36,546 bases of DNA from Marinifaba aquimaris (lineage in GTDB: Bacteria; Pseudomonadota; Gammaproteobacteria; Enterobacterales; Alteromonadaceae): contig NZ_JABULX010000038.1 in NCBI RefSeq assembly GCF_013328345.1, positions 1 to 36,546 of the forward strand, written 5' to 3'. Positions within the stretch are counted from its first letter, which is position 1, and each line of letters starts with the position of its first letter. A model generated the notes under the pieces. That model worked only from the letters and a program-made list of their open reading frames with translations, was not told the origin of the DNA and did no database searches. A program made the position numbers and the translations under genes. Shown here piece after piece: positions 1 through 6,990 of this stretch.

Positions 1-42
1 GAGATAACGACAAGCTCTACTGACAGATAGCTTGGTTATGTT
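1..42 (-). CDS. IS3 transposase OrfB, first codons only (cut by window edge)
   Basis: In the -1 frame relative to orfA, bases 42 to 1 encode NITKLSVSRACRYL. The LSVSRACRYL block is the usual start of IS3 OrfB integrase proteins. Programmed -1 frameshifting on the A7 run would make an OrfAB fusion, the active transposase of this family. Everything downstream, including the first two DDE residues, lies outside the window. Confidence 0.75.
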
Positions 43-425
43 TTTTTCTTCAATAACGCGTTGCGTTGCTTTTTTGTAATACGTACCCCGAAATCTTTAT
101 CAAGTACATCGACTATCGTTTCAAAGAATTGTGCTTTTATCTTGGTATCTTCTAGCTCTTTTTCGAGGGCTTTGATTTTTTGCTCAGGTGTTAAGTCATT
201 AGGTTTAGACATAAGGGGAAGCTCATTCATATGATTGGGTGTACCTTTACTCCAATCTAGTTGACCATACCGGCGAAGCCAAGTTAAAACGGTTGAAGCC
301 CCTTGTATTCCATAGTGGTTTTGAGCTTGTTTGTAAGTACATTCGCCTTTTTCTACTTTATCAACGACAGATAGTTTAAAGGCAAGTGAATAATCTTTTT
401 GTGTACGCTTAGTTATTGGTTTCAT
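36..425 (-). CDS. IS3-family transposase OrfA
   Basis: This 129-residue protein is the DNA-binding half of an IS3-type transposase. Residues about 8-60 form the helix-turn-helix (YSLAFKLSVVDKVEKGE, then the STVLTWLRRYG helix). Residues about 80-105 are a Leu/Glu/Lys-rich coiled coil (EQKIKALEKELEDTKIKAQ) typical of the OrfA leucine zipper. ATG at 425 is preferred over the in-frame TTG at 437 because GGAGAAG lies just before it. The gene ends in a run of seven A (41-47), after which the -1 frame opens into orfB. It appears intact. Confidence 0.9.
   Translation of the reverse strand: MKPITKRTQKDYSLAFKLSVVDKVEKGECTYKQAQNHYGIQGASTVLTWLRRYGQLDWSKGTPNHMNELPLMSKPNDLTPEQKIKALEKELEDTKIKAQFFETIVDVLDKDFGVRITKKQRNALLKKKT
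41..47 (-). promoter_or_regulatory. Probable -1 ribosomal frameshift site (A7)
   Basis: On the minus strand orfA ends AAG AAA AAA ACA TAA. Slipping back one base on the A7 run gives AAC ATA ACC AAG, which continues into the OrfB reading frame. A-rich slippery runs at exactly this place are characteristic of IS3 elements. No downstream stimulatory structure can be judged because the window ends 40 bases on. Confidence 0.7.
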
Positions 426-486
426 TATCTTCTCCAAATTGAAGTTGGAAAAGTGTCAACCTTATTCAGGACGGGTCAAAACAAAT

Positions 487-514
487 AAAAAAAGCCGCAA
501 AAGCGGCTTTTTTT
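487..514 (-). terminator. hemE rho-independent terminator
   Basis: The stem is GCCGC (494-498) and GCGGC (503-507) with an AAAA loop on the plus strand, flanked by A7 and T7. It lies 17 bases past the hemE stop, and the T tract on the minus strand is in the right place. The flanking A and T runs make it effective in both directions, so it also insulates hemE from the adjacent insertion sequence. Confidence 0.9.
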
Positions 515-530
515 ATTTCTGATTTTTCAC

Positions 531-1598
531 TTAAGACTGATGATATTTAGGACTCAGTTCAGTCACAGCATTAATAAATACACCAGCGTGTTCTGGGTCG
601 ACTTCAGGCGTAATACCATGTCCAAGATTAAAGACGTGACCAGTACCTTGACCATAGCTGTCTAAGATAGTTGAAACTTCTTGGCGAATTCGCTCTGGTG
701 GCGCATATAAAATAGCAGGATCCATATTGCCCTGTAAGGCTACTTTATCGCCAATACGACGGCGCGCTTCACCGATATCAATCGTCCAATCTAAACCAAC
801 ACCGTCACAACCTGTAGCCGCGATATTTTCTAGCCACAAGCCACCACCTTTGGTGAATAAGATAACAGGTACCTTCTCACCATTTTTGTTGGTATTTAAA
901 CCACTGACAATTTTTTCCATGTAATCAAGAGAGAACTCTCGATAATCACGCGGCGTTAACACCCCGCCCCACGTATCAAAAATTTGAACGGCTTGCGCAC
1001 CGGCATCAATTTGAGCATTTAAATAATCTGTAACTGACTCAGCAAGCTTAGATAAAAGCAGGTGCAATGTTTGAGGAGCCTCAAAAGCCATACGTTTAAT
1101 TTTGGCAAATGTTTTAGAGCTTCCACCTTCGACCATATAAGTTGCTAGTGTCCACGGGCTTCCAGAGAAACCAATTAATGGAACTTGGCCTTTTAACTCT
1201 CTGCGAATAGTGCTCACTGCATCCATCACGTATTTTAAATCTTTTGCAGAGTCAGGGACTTTAATGGCCTCTACATCAGCGTGACAATTAATAGGTCTTT
1301 CAAATTTAGGGCCTTCGCCTGTTTCGAAATATAAACCTAACCCCATAGCATCAGGGATAGTTAGAATATCTGAAAATAGGATCGCCGCATCTAACGGATA
1401 ACGCCTTAACGGTTGTAATGTTACTTCACATGCAAGCTCAGTATTTTTGCAAAGCGACATAAAGTCACCCGCTTGAGAGCGAGTAGCGCGATATTCAGGT
1501 AAATAGCGACCAGCTTGGCGCATCATCCAAATTGGCGTTCTGTCCACTGGCTTTTTAAGTAAAGCGTCTAAATATCTACGGTTCTTAAGTTCGGTCAT
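531..1598 (-). CDS. hemE: Uroporphyrinogen decarboxylase HemE
   Basis: This cytoplasmic enzyme decarboxylates the four acetate side chains of uroporphyrinogen III to give coproporphyrinogen III in haem synthesis. The 355 residues match the family length (E. coli 354). Signature 1, [20 protein letters not shown], is at 17-36 with substrate-binding Arg27. The catalytic Asp is Asp77 in [16 protein letters not shown]. Signature 2, [17 protein letters not shown], follows at about 143-159. The start ATG at 1598 has AGGAT upstream. It follows nudC by 58 bases on the same strand, as in E. coli, so the two are probably co-transcribed. Confidence 0.98.
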   Translation of the reverse strand: MTELKNRRYLDALLKKPVDRTPIWMMRQAGRYLPEYRATRSQAGDFMSLCKNTELACEVTLQPLRRYPLDAAILFSDILTIPDAMGLGLYFETGEGPKFERPINCHADVEAIKVPDSAKDLKYVMDAVSTIRRELKGQVPLIGFSGSPWTLATYMVEGGSSKTFAKIKRMAFEAPQTLHLLLSKLAESVTDYLNAQIDAGAQAVQIFDTWGGVLTPRDYREFSLDYMEKIVSGLNTNKNGEKVPVILFTKGGGLWLENIAATGCDGVGLDWTIDIGEARRRIGDKVALQGNMDPAILYAPPERIRQEVSTILDSYGQGTGHVFNLGHGITPEVDPEHAGVFINAVTELSPKYHQS

Positions 1599-1656
1599 TA
1601 TTGATCCTATGACTAAAAATACTGTAATTGGCTAATATGCCTATTTTACCTGCTTT

Positions 1657-2526
1657 CTATTGAACTTGGCTATCAGCATTGTGTTTTTGTAGCACGTATT
1701 GTATCAATTTTCCTGAAATCGAATACGTTCTCGGCACATCAGGAAGTTGTTCTAGATCAAACCAAGCTGCTTCTGCGATCTCTTTTTCATCGAGAACTAA
1801 ATCGCCCGACTCATACTCAGCAGTAAACCCAACCATAATGTTGTGCGGAAACGGCCAAGGTTGACTGGCATAGTATTCGATATTTTTGACCTCAATGCCC
1901 ACTTCTTCAAAGACTTCACGCGACACTGCTTGCTCTAATGTTTCGCTCGGCTCAACAAAGCCAGCCAAAGCAGAAAACTTACCTGTCGCCGATTTCGTGC
2001 CTTTAGCTAACAACAACTGAGTCTTGCCTGCGTTGTGCCGAGTAATAGCAACAATAATACAAGGTGAAAGTCTGGGGTAACACCTGTGTTTACAGGCGTG
2101 GCAATGATTAGCAACTTCCCACTTCACCCTTTGCATAGGTCGGCCACAACGGCCGCAAAAGCGATGAGTTTGGTGAAAATGACTAAATTGTAATGCTTTA
2201 GCAGTTAAATCAAACAAAGCCACGGGCACATCCGCGACAATGTCTCGGAGTGAAAACCAAGCCCCCGAGCCCGCCGCTAAATCTTCTGGCATTTGCGATA
2301 AATCAAGATCATCAGCATCGAGTGCATAACAGCTAAGTGACTCTTCACCTTGCTCGTATTCATCTAAATAAAGCGCATCGATATCATCTTCGATTTGAGA
2401 TAACTGCGATAAACGAGCTTTAGGTAATGTTTGACCTTGGTTCAATAACCAAACCATTTCATTTTTAACGACAATCCAATAAACACTTTGCTGTCTATCT
2501 AAAGCGTGGTGTGTATTCTTAAGCAT
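1657..2526 (-). CDS. nudC: NADH pyrophosphatase / NAD-RNA decapping hydrolase NudC
   Basis: A Nudix hydrolase that splits NADH to NMNH and AMP and removes NAD caps from RNA. The zinc ribbon ligands are Cys124, Cys127, Cys142 and Cys145. The Nudix box spans 189-211 (GFVEPSETLEQAVSREVFEE, then VGI) with its catalytic Glu residues intact, and the NudC-specific SQPWPF motif is at 221-226. At 289 residues it is about 30 longer than E. coli NudC, mostly in the N-terminal domain. It lies upstream of hemE and divergent from rsd, the same order as in E. coli. Confidence 0.95.
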   Translation of the reverse strand: MLKNTHHALDRQQSVYWIVVKNEMVWLLNQGQTLPKARLSQLSQIEDDIDALYLDEYEQGEESLSCYALDADDLDLSQMPEDLAAGSGAWFSLRDIVADVPVALFDLTAKALQFSHFHQTHRFCGRCGRPMQRVKWEVANHCHACKHRCYPRLSPCIIVAITRHNAGKTQLLLAKGTKSATGKFSALAGFVEPSETLEQAVSREVFEEVGIEVKNIEYYASQPWPFPHNIMVGFTAEYESGDLVLDEKEIAEAAWFDLEQLPDVPRTYSISGKLIQYVLQKHNADSQVQ

Positions 2527-2620
2527 ATCAATTAGCTAGCCATTTCCTATCAATTTCTATCAGTTTTGCGGAGCTGAATCATTCCTGAAACTATCTTTAA
2601 CATATTTTAATAATTTATTG

Positions 2621-2650
2621 TTGACCTTTAGGGTAAATTCTTTTTTTATA
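2621..2650 (+). promoter_or_regulatory. Possible rsd promoter
   Basis: TTGACC at 2621-2626 and TTTATA at 2645-2650 are 18 bases apart and precede rsd by about 40 bases. The -10 lies in a T-rich run, so its exact register is uncertain. This is a consensus-matching guess only. Confidence 0.35.
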
Positions 2651-2688
2651 TAGACATATTCAATAACAAAAAGATCGGGAGGGATTTG

Positions 2689-3171
2689 ATGTTAACCCGT
2701 CTTGAAAAAACACAAGCACAGTACGGTGGCGCAAATAAAGTCATCGATTCATGGTTAGAAGAGCGCCAAGAGTGGTTGGTACGTTATTGCCAATTGGCAG
2801 GCTTACCGCCGTTTGAAAAGAACAGCTCTGCTATTCCAGCACAGACAGAAGTGCAGGCGTTTTGCCAAGTAATGATGGATTATTTGTCTGCTGGTCATTT
2901 TGAAGTTTATGACCAAGTTGTTTCTAAATGCGAAGTTAATGGTGGTGCGAGCTTAGAACTAGCACAAAAGCTAACACCTAAAATTTCCGCATCTACAGAT
3001 ACAGCGCTTAACTTTAACGACAAGTACGCTGAAAAGGTAAATGAAGAAGACTGTGCTAACTTCGACCAAGATTTATCAAACTTAGGTCAAGCAATGGAAG
3101 AAAGGTTTGAGTTCGAAGATGAACTTATTCATACCCTATTTCATAAACACTCTGCTGTTGAAACAGCCTAG
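2689..3171 (+). CDS. rsd: Regulator of sigma-70, Rsd (anti-sigma factor)
   Basis: Rsd binds the housekeeping sigma factor and favours alternative sigma factors as growth slows; it is related to AlgQ. The 160-residue protein follows E. coli Rsd (158) along its length: an N-terminal helix with N(K)VIDSWLEER, then QAFCQVMMDYLSAGHFEVYD at about 50-70, and a C-terminal SNLGQAMEERFEFEDELI block. The ATG at 2689 has GGGAGGG five bases upstream; the in-frame TTG at 2686 is too close to that ribosome site. Divergent from nudC-hemE, as in enterics. Confidence 0.93.
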   Translation: MLTRLEKTQAQYGGANKVIDSWLEERQEWLVRYCQLAGLPPFEKNSSAIPAQTEVQAFCQVMMDYLSAGHFEVYDQVVSKCEVNGGASLELAQKLTPKISASTDTALNFNDKYAEKVNEEDCANFDQDLSNLGQAMEERFEFEDELIHTLFHKHSAVETA

Positions 3172-3191
3172 TAACACAGCTAAATCACCCC

Positions 3192-3221
3192 AAAATCCGA
3201 TGCTTTGCCATCGGATTTTTT
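3192..3221 (+). terminator. rsd rho-independent terminator
   Basis: Stem AATCCGATG (3194-3202) and CATCGGATT (3209-3217) with loop CTTTGC, then a run of T to 3221. It begins 20 bases after the rsd stop. The next gene's ribosome site starts only five bases later. Confidence 0.85.
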
Positions 3222-3237
3222 GTTTAAGGAGACAAAA

Positions 3238-4242
3238 TTGCGCTTTGCCATCATTGGGACGAATAAAATCACCCACGCTTTCATAGAAGCAGCTAATCAA
3301 GATACTCGATTTGAGCTTTATGCCGTTTATTCAAGACAAATGGAAACAGCTCAGGCATTTGGTCAACCCTATGGCGCAAAGTGCTACTTTGATAATCTAG
3401 AAGAACTGGCTCAATGTAATGAAGTTGATGCCGTTTACATTGCATCACCCAATAGCTTTCACGCAGAGCAAGCCTGTTTATTGCTGGCAAAGGGTAAACA
3501 CGTTTTATGTGAAAAACCGATCGCGGCTAATAGTAATCAAACAGAAAAAATGATCGCAACGGCAAAAGCGAACAAGGTATGTTTGATGGAAGCGATGATG
3601 ATCACTCACCTGCCAAACTACCAACAAATAAAGCAGCAATCAGCGCGAATCGGTAAAGTGACTAAATACCACGCTAGCTTTTGTCAGTATTCGTCGCGTT
3701 ATGATTTATACAAAGCAGGTGAAAAACCCAACACATTTAATTTAGCTTTTGCTAATGGCTCTCTAGTCGATATCGGTATTTATCCGTTGTACCCAGTCAT
3801 CGACTTATTTGGCCTGCCAAGTGAAATTAACAGCCAAGCTCATAAGTTGGCATCAGGTGTCGATGGCTGTGGTGATGTGATATTAAGTTATCAAAATGAC
3901 CAACATAGCTTGCAAGCGGTTATTACTCACTCAAAAATCTCCAACGGTGCTAATGTCTGTGAGATTCAAGGCGAAAAAGGCCGGATTTTTTGGCAACACC
4001 CGTCTTTATTTCACGAGGTATTCATTGAACTAAACGGCCAAGCAGTAGAGACCTTAACTTTAGAGCAAACTGAAAATAGGATGACTTACGAGTTAAGTCA
4101 CTTTATCGACTTAGTCGAGCAAGGCTTAATTGAATCACCGGTCAATAGCTGGAAATTATCTCTCCAAGTTCAATCTGTAATGGATACCGTAAGGCAGCAA
4201 CAAGGGATTATTTATCCAGCCGATGCTGTTTTAGAAGTTTAA
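3238..4242 (+). CDS. Gfo/Idh/MocA-family NAD(P)-dependent oxidoreductase
   Basis: A 334-residue Rossmann-fold dehydrogenase. The N-terminus RFAIIGTNKITHAF is the nucleotide-binding strand-turn-helix, and the family motif CEKP is at about 91-94 with the conserved Lys93. The C-terminal half has the usual GSLVDIGIYPLYPVIDLFG segment. I chose the TTG at 3238, which has AAGGAGA five bases upstream and places the Rossmann strand at residue 2. A longer reading from TTG 3205 would start inside the rsd terminator and lacks a ribosome site. Substrate is unknown; the family acts on sugars, cyclitols and dihydrodiols. rsmE follows on the same strand. Confidence 0.85.
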   Translation: MRFAIIGTNKITHAFIEAANQDTRFELYAVYSRQMETAQAFGQPYGAKCYFDNLEELAQCNEVDAVYIASPNSFHAEQACLLLAKGKHVLCEKPIAANSNQTEKMIATAKANKVCLMEAMMITHLPNYQQIKQQSARIGKVTKYHASFCQYSSRYDLYKAGEKPNTFNLAFANGSLVDIGIYPLYPVIDLFGLPSEINSQAHKLASGVDGCGDVILSYQNDQHSLQAVITHSKISNGANVCEIQGEKGRIFWQHPSLFHEVFIELNGQAVETLTLEQTENRMTYELSHFIDLVEQGLIESPVNSWKLSLQVQSVMDTVRQQQGIIYPADAVLEV

Positions 4243-4260
4243 CAAGCAAGATAAACCGTT

Positions 4261-4306
4261 TGCCTGATCTTGTCCTAAAGGCCCTATTTAGCGACAATAT
4301 CAGGCA
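4261..4306 (+). repeat. Long imperfect hairpin before rsmE
   Basis: TGCCTGAT (4261-4268) pairs with ATCAGGCA (4299-4306). After one C/T mismatch TTGTC (4270-4274) pairs with GACAA (4293-4297), and CTAAA (4275-4279) with TTTAG (4287-4291). That is about 18 base pairs with one mismatch and one bulge. There is no T tract, so it is not a simple terminator. It ends 22 bases before the rsmE ATG. It could be an mRNA stability or processing element or a dispersed palindromic repeat. Confidence 0.7.
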
Positions 4307-4328
4307 TCACTTATCACAACGGGCCATT

Positions 4329-5057
4329 ATGAGAATTCCAAGAATTTATCACTCTCACCCTTTATCATTAGCACAAAGCATAGAATTAGAACCAGATGCG
4401 GCCAATCACGTAGGTAGAGTTCTGCGCCTACAAATAAATGATGAAATCAGGTTATTTAATGGCGATGGTTTTGACTACTATGCAGAGCTTATCGATGTCA
4501 GTAAAAAGAAAGTACTGGCCGAGGTGATTAGAAGTGAGCAAAGAAACAATGAATCTCCCCTTCAATTTCATCTAGGACAAGTCATTTCTCGTGGCGACCG
4601 CATGGATTTCACTTTACAAAAATCCGTAGAATTGGGCGTGACCGAGATCACACCACTTTTTAGTGAACGTTGCGGCGTTAAATTAAATGCCGAAAGACTT
4701 AATAAGAAAATAGAGCAATGGCAAAAAATTGTCATTTCAGCTTGTGAGCAATCAGGTCGAGCATTTGTCCCTAAAATTAACCCAGCCCAGTACTTACAAG
4801 AATGGTTTTCACAAGACTTCGAAGGCACAAGGCTTAACCTTCACCCTTTAGCAGAGCAGTCGATGCAAGACGTTAAAATTAAGCAACAAGCAGTACAGTT
4901 GCTAATTGGCCCAGAAGGCGGCTTAACGGATGAAGAAATCAACCAAAGTCACGATTATGGCTTTGAAGATGTATTAATGGGGCCAAGAGTGTTAAGAACA
5001 GAAACAGCAGCACTGGCGGCAATCAGTATGTTGCAATGTTTACATGGCGATATATAA
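4329..5057 (+). CDS. rsmE: 16S rRNA m3U1498 methyltransferase RsmE
   Basis: RsmE methylates N3 of U1498 in the small ribosomal subunit using SAM; it is a SPOUT-fold enzyme. ATG 4329 gives 242 residues beginning MRIPRIYH, matching E. coli RsmE (243). An upstream in-frame TTG at 4260 would add 23 residues translated from the hairpin and is unlikely. Family motifs seen: DAANHVGRVLR near 25-35, RMDFTLQKSVELGVTEITPL near 92-112, the SAM-binding knot LLIGPEGGL at about 191-199 and LRTETA at about 222-227. No strong Shine-Dalgarno is visible. Confidence 0.95.
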   Translation: MRIPRIYHSHPLSLAQSIELEPDAANHVGRVLRLQINDEIRLFNGDGFDYYAELIDVSKKKVLAEVIRSEQRNNESPLQFHLGQVISRGDRMDFTLQKSVELGVTEITPLFSERCGVKLNAERLNKKIEQWQKIVISACEQSGRAFVPKINPAQYLQEWFSQDFEGTRLNLHPLAEQSMQDVKIKQQAVQLLIGPEGGLTDEEINQSHDYGFEDVLMGPRVLRTETAALAAISMLQCLHGDI

Positions 5058-5064
5058 ATAATCG

Positions 5065-5094
5065 AAGTGGTGTTTTATCTAAACACCACTTTTA
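5065..5094. terminator. Bidirectional terminator between rsmE and the AI-2E transporter gene
   Basis: AAGTGGTGTTT (5065-5075) and AAACACCACTT (5081-5091) form a perfect 11-base-pair stem with loop TATCT. T-rich sequence follows on the plus strand and an A-containing flank serves the minus strand. It sits between the convergent rsmE and transporter genes. Confidence 0.75.
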
Positions 5095-5109
5095 AAATCG
5101 CGATTAACG

Positions 5110-6204
5110 TTAACATTCACTTTTCGCTGACGGGGCTTTATCTTCAGGTTTACTTAACCCTCTGAAGATCCAATCAACCATCAATTGATAACCCAAAGCT
5201 AAGATCACCGCACCAGTAAATAAACCGATAATGCCGGATAAAATCATCCCGCCAATGGCACCAAGCAAGATGACTAACATAGGGATATCCATGCCCCGAC
5301 CTAAAAAAATAGGTTTTAAAAAGCCATCTGCTGCGGATACAACCAAGTTATAAACTAAAAAAATGACTGCTGAAGTAGGATCTGCAACTGAGAAATAATA
5401 AGCGGAGATAGGACCTAAAATTAAAATAGGTGGTAACTGAACTATCGCTAACATTAACACCACAAGTACCCAGACCCCGGTGCTGGAATATCGGTAATAG
5501 CAAGACCTAACCCAGCTAATAACGCTTGCGTGATGGCAATGCCCAAAATACCTTGAGCTACCGAGCGAATTGTTTGAATAGACACATTAACAGCATTATT
5601 GCCTCTTTCATTATCAATTAAACGACAGAAGAAAGCTCTTACGCCCCGCTCACAACTCTTTGCATTCGCGATAAACACACCTGCAATAATAAATGAAATA
5701 ATGAATTGAATAATGGTGCCACCAAAACCAGCAATACCGGATAATACTTTTTTCAATACATCGGATATCTGCTCTGAATACTTAGAAAAGAAAGCTTCTG
5801 TATCTTCAGATGCCACTAACCAAGCTTGGTGGGCTTTTTCACCAATGAGAGGCCAGTCTTTCACGCTGTCTTCTGGTTCGGGAATATCAATACTGCCATT
5901 TTCAAAACCTGCAGATAACTGCTGATGACGAGAACTTAACGGTAGGTACCACTAAAATAGCAATACCAACTAAAGTAATGATGGTTGCTGCTAATGTACG
6001 ACGACCAGATAAAACCAGAGTTAGTTTTTCACTTATCGGATATAGCGCCACAGCAAGGATCATTCCCCATGAAATAGGCATTAAAAAGGGTTTTAAAATA
6101 TCAAAACATATACTTACCATAATGAATAACGCAGCAATTTTAATCGCTACATTTATCATTCGACTCGTAAACTCTTTTTCTTCTAGTTTTAAATGTTCGT
6201 CCAT
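5110..6204 (-). pseudogene. AI-2E family transporter (PerM/YdiK-like), two frameshifts
   Basis: Three adjacent minus-strand reading frames, 5902-6204, 5454-5864 (open to about 5940) and 5110-5463, together make one AI-2E/PerM-family integral membrane protein of the usual length (about 364 residues). The N-terminal part has hydrophobic segments near residues 18-60. The middle holds SVKDWPLIGEKAHQAW and GFGGTIIQFIISFIIAGVFIA, and the C-terminal part has the family block QLPPILILGPISAYYF. The first frame change lies near 5933-5943. The second lies at a C4 run (5475-5478; G4 on the coding strand), where one extra G would restore GVWVLVVLMLAIV. The outer two pieces share a frame, so the two changes cancel in length. 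Either a real pseudogene or sequencing error. Confidence 0.85.
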
Positions 6205-6416
6205 CGTGTTCTTCTTAATTTTTGCGCATTTTTACCTAGTGAGTTACCTAGGTCCCCTAAGTCGTTATTAAATAGTGACTTATTACTCTATTTAGATAGT
6301 GCAGCTTTGAGTTTAGCGCTATTTTTCAACACTATAGTGACGGTTAATTGACAAAATTTAGGCATGCTAATTGCTTCGTACAGACTTATTAAAGTCAATG
6401 TAGTAAGACGTGGTCC

Positions 6417-6929
6417 ATGCTTGTAAACGACATGATAGGCAACTATCAACAAATATCTCAGCATCAAAGTGCCCCAATTGATGATAGTCAAAGCCAAGCT
6501 GTATCTAATGTTTCACAAGCCCAAACTGAAAAAAATAAACCTCAAGGCAGTCAAGCGAGTGTTGTCAGTATTAGCTTTGAAGCTCAAATGATTCAAAAAC
6601 AAGCTGAGCACATCATGGTTAATTATGACCTCACTAATATCAGTCAAAATAAACTCGATGAATTAACAGAGAAGCTAGTCAACAATGAGGTCATAAACAG
6701 TCAGCAATATGCAGTGTTAAGCTTTAATAGCGAACAAATATTTGAGCAGACAGACAACCCTGAACAGGGTTTAAAAATCTCGCCTGATCAACCACAAAAT
6801 ATGCTTGAGAACTGGCAACAAAAACTGGATGACCATAAGAGCAGACACGTGAATAGCTTGGCAATCAAACAAACTCAAGGCATCGTTAATTTGTTAACCA
6901 ACCTGCAAGCAAGTAAAGATTTCGTTTAA
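6417..6929 (+). CDS. Unrecognised Gln/Ser/Asn-rich cytoplasmic protein
   Basis: I do not recognise this 170-residue protein. Residues 1-50 are polar and low in complexity (many Gln, Ser, Asn) and probably disordered. A more ordered part follows: residues about 66-105 read MVNYDLTNISQNKLDELTEKL then VNNEVINSQQYAVLSF. This resembles a pattern found in small unknown proteins of Alteromonadales with a DL.NIS..ELDEL...L...G/E.I.......L.F spacing. The C-terminus is helical. No signal peptide or membrane segment. ATG 6417 is used, but ATG 6432 is an equally good start; neither has a clear ribosome site. It ends 61 bases before cysG. Confidence 0.65.
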   Translation: MLVNDMIGNYQQISQHQSAPIDDSQSQAVSNVSQAQTEKNKPQGSQASVVSISFEAQMIQKQAEHIMVNYDLTNISQNKLDELTEKLVNNEVINSQQYAVLSFNSEQIFEQTDNPEQGLKISPDQPQNMLENWQQKLDDHKSRHVNSLAIKQTQGIVNLLTNLQASKDFV

Positions 6930-6954
6930 CTCCTACATTTGGCTGGTTTCGTTG

Positions 6955-6960
6955 TATAAT
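6955..6960 (+). promoter_or_regulatory. Probable cysG promoter -10 (TATAAT)
   Basis: A perfect TATAAT lies 31 bases before the cysG ATG and 26 bases after the preceding stop. No good -35 is seen at 16-18 bases upstream (CCTACA at 17), so an activator may be needed or the site may be weak. Confidence 0.45.
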
Positions 6961-6990
6961 AACGCCTCAGTGAAGTAACGAGGCATCAAA

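Larger units (their letters stand above)
1..478 (-). mobile_element. IS3-family insertion sequence, 5' part only
   Basis: The outer end reads TGACCCGTCCT on the minus strand from 478 inward, followed by GGTTGACACTTTT. The same blocks recur in the element end at 36304, so this is a terminal inverted repeat. Inside lie orfA and the first codons of orfB, both on the minus strand, so the element runs leftward and leaves the window at base 1. It is inserted a few bases beyond the hemE terminator. The 3' part and target duplication are not visible. IS3 family is certain from the OrfA and OrfB protein types; the subgroup is not assigned. Confidence 0.9.

Noticed and set aside
6348-6353. TTGACA as the -35 of the unknown gene at 6417
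   Set aside because: No matching -10 occurs 16-18 bases downstream; GCTAAT is only 12 bases away.
6288-6497. 69-codon minus-strand open frame upstream of the AI-2E transporter
   Set aside because: It overlaps the start of the plus-strand gene at 6417, has no ribosome site and shows no family features.
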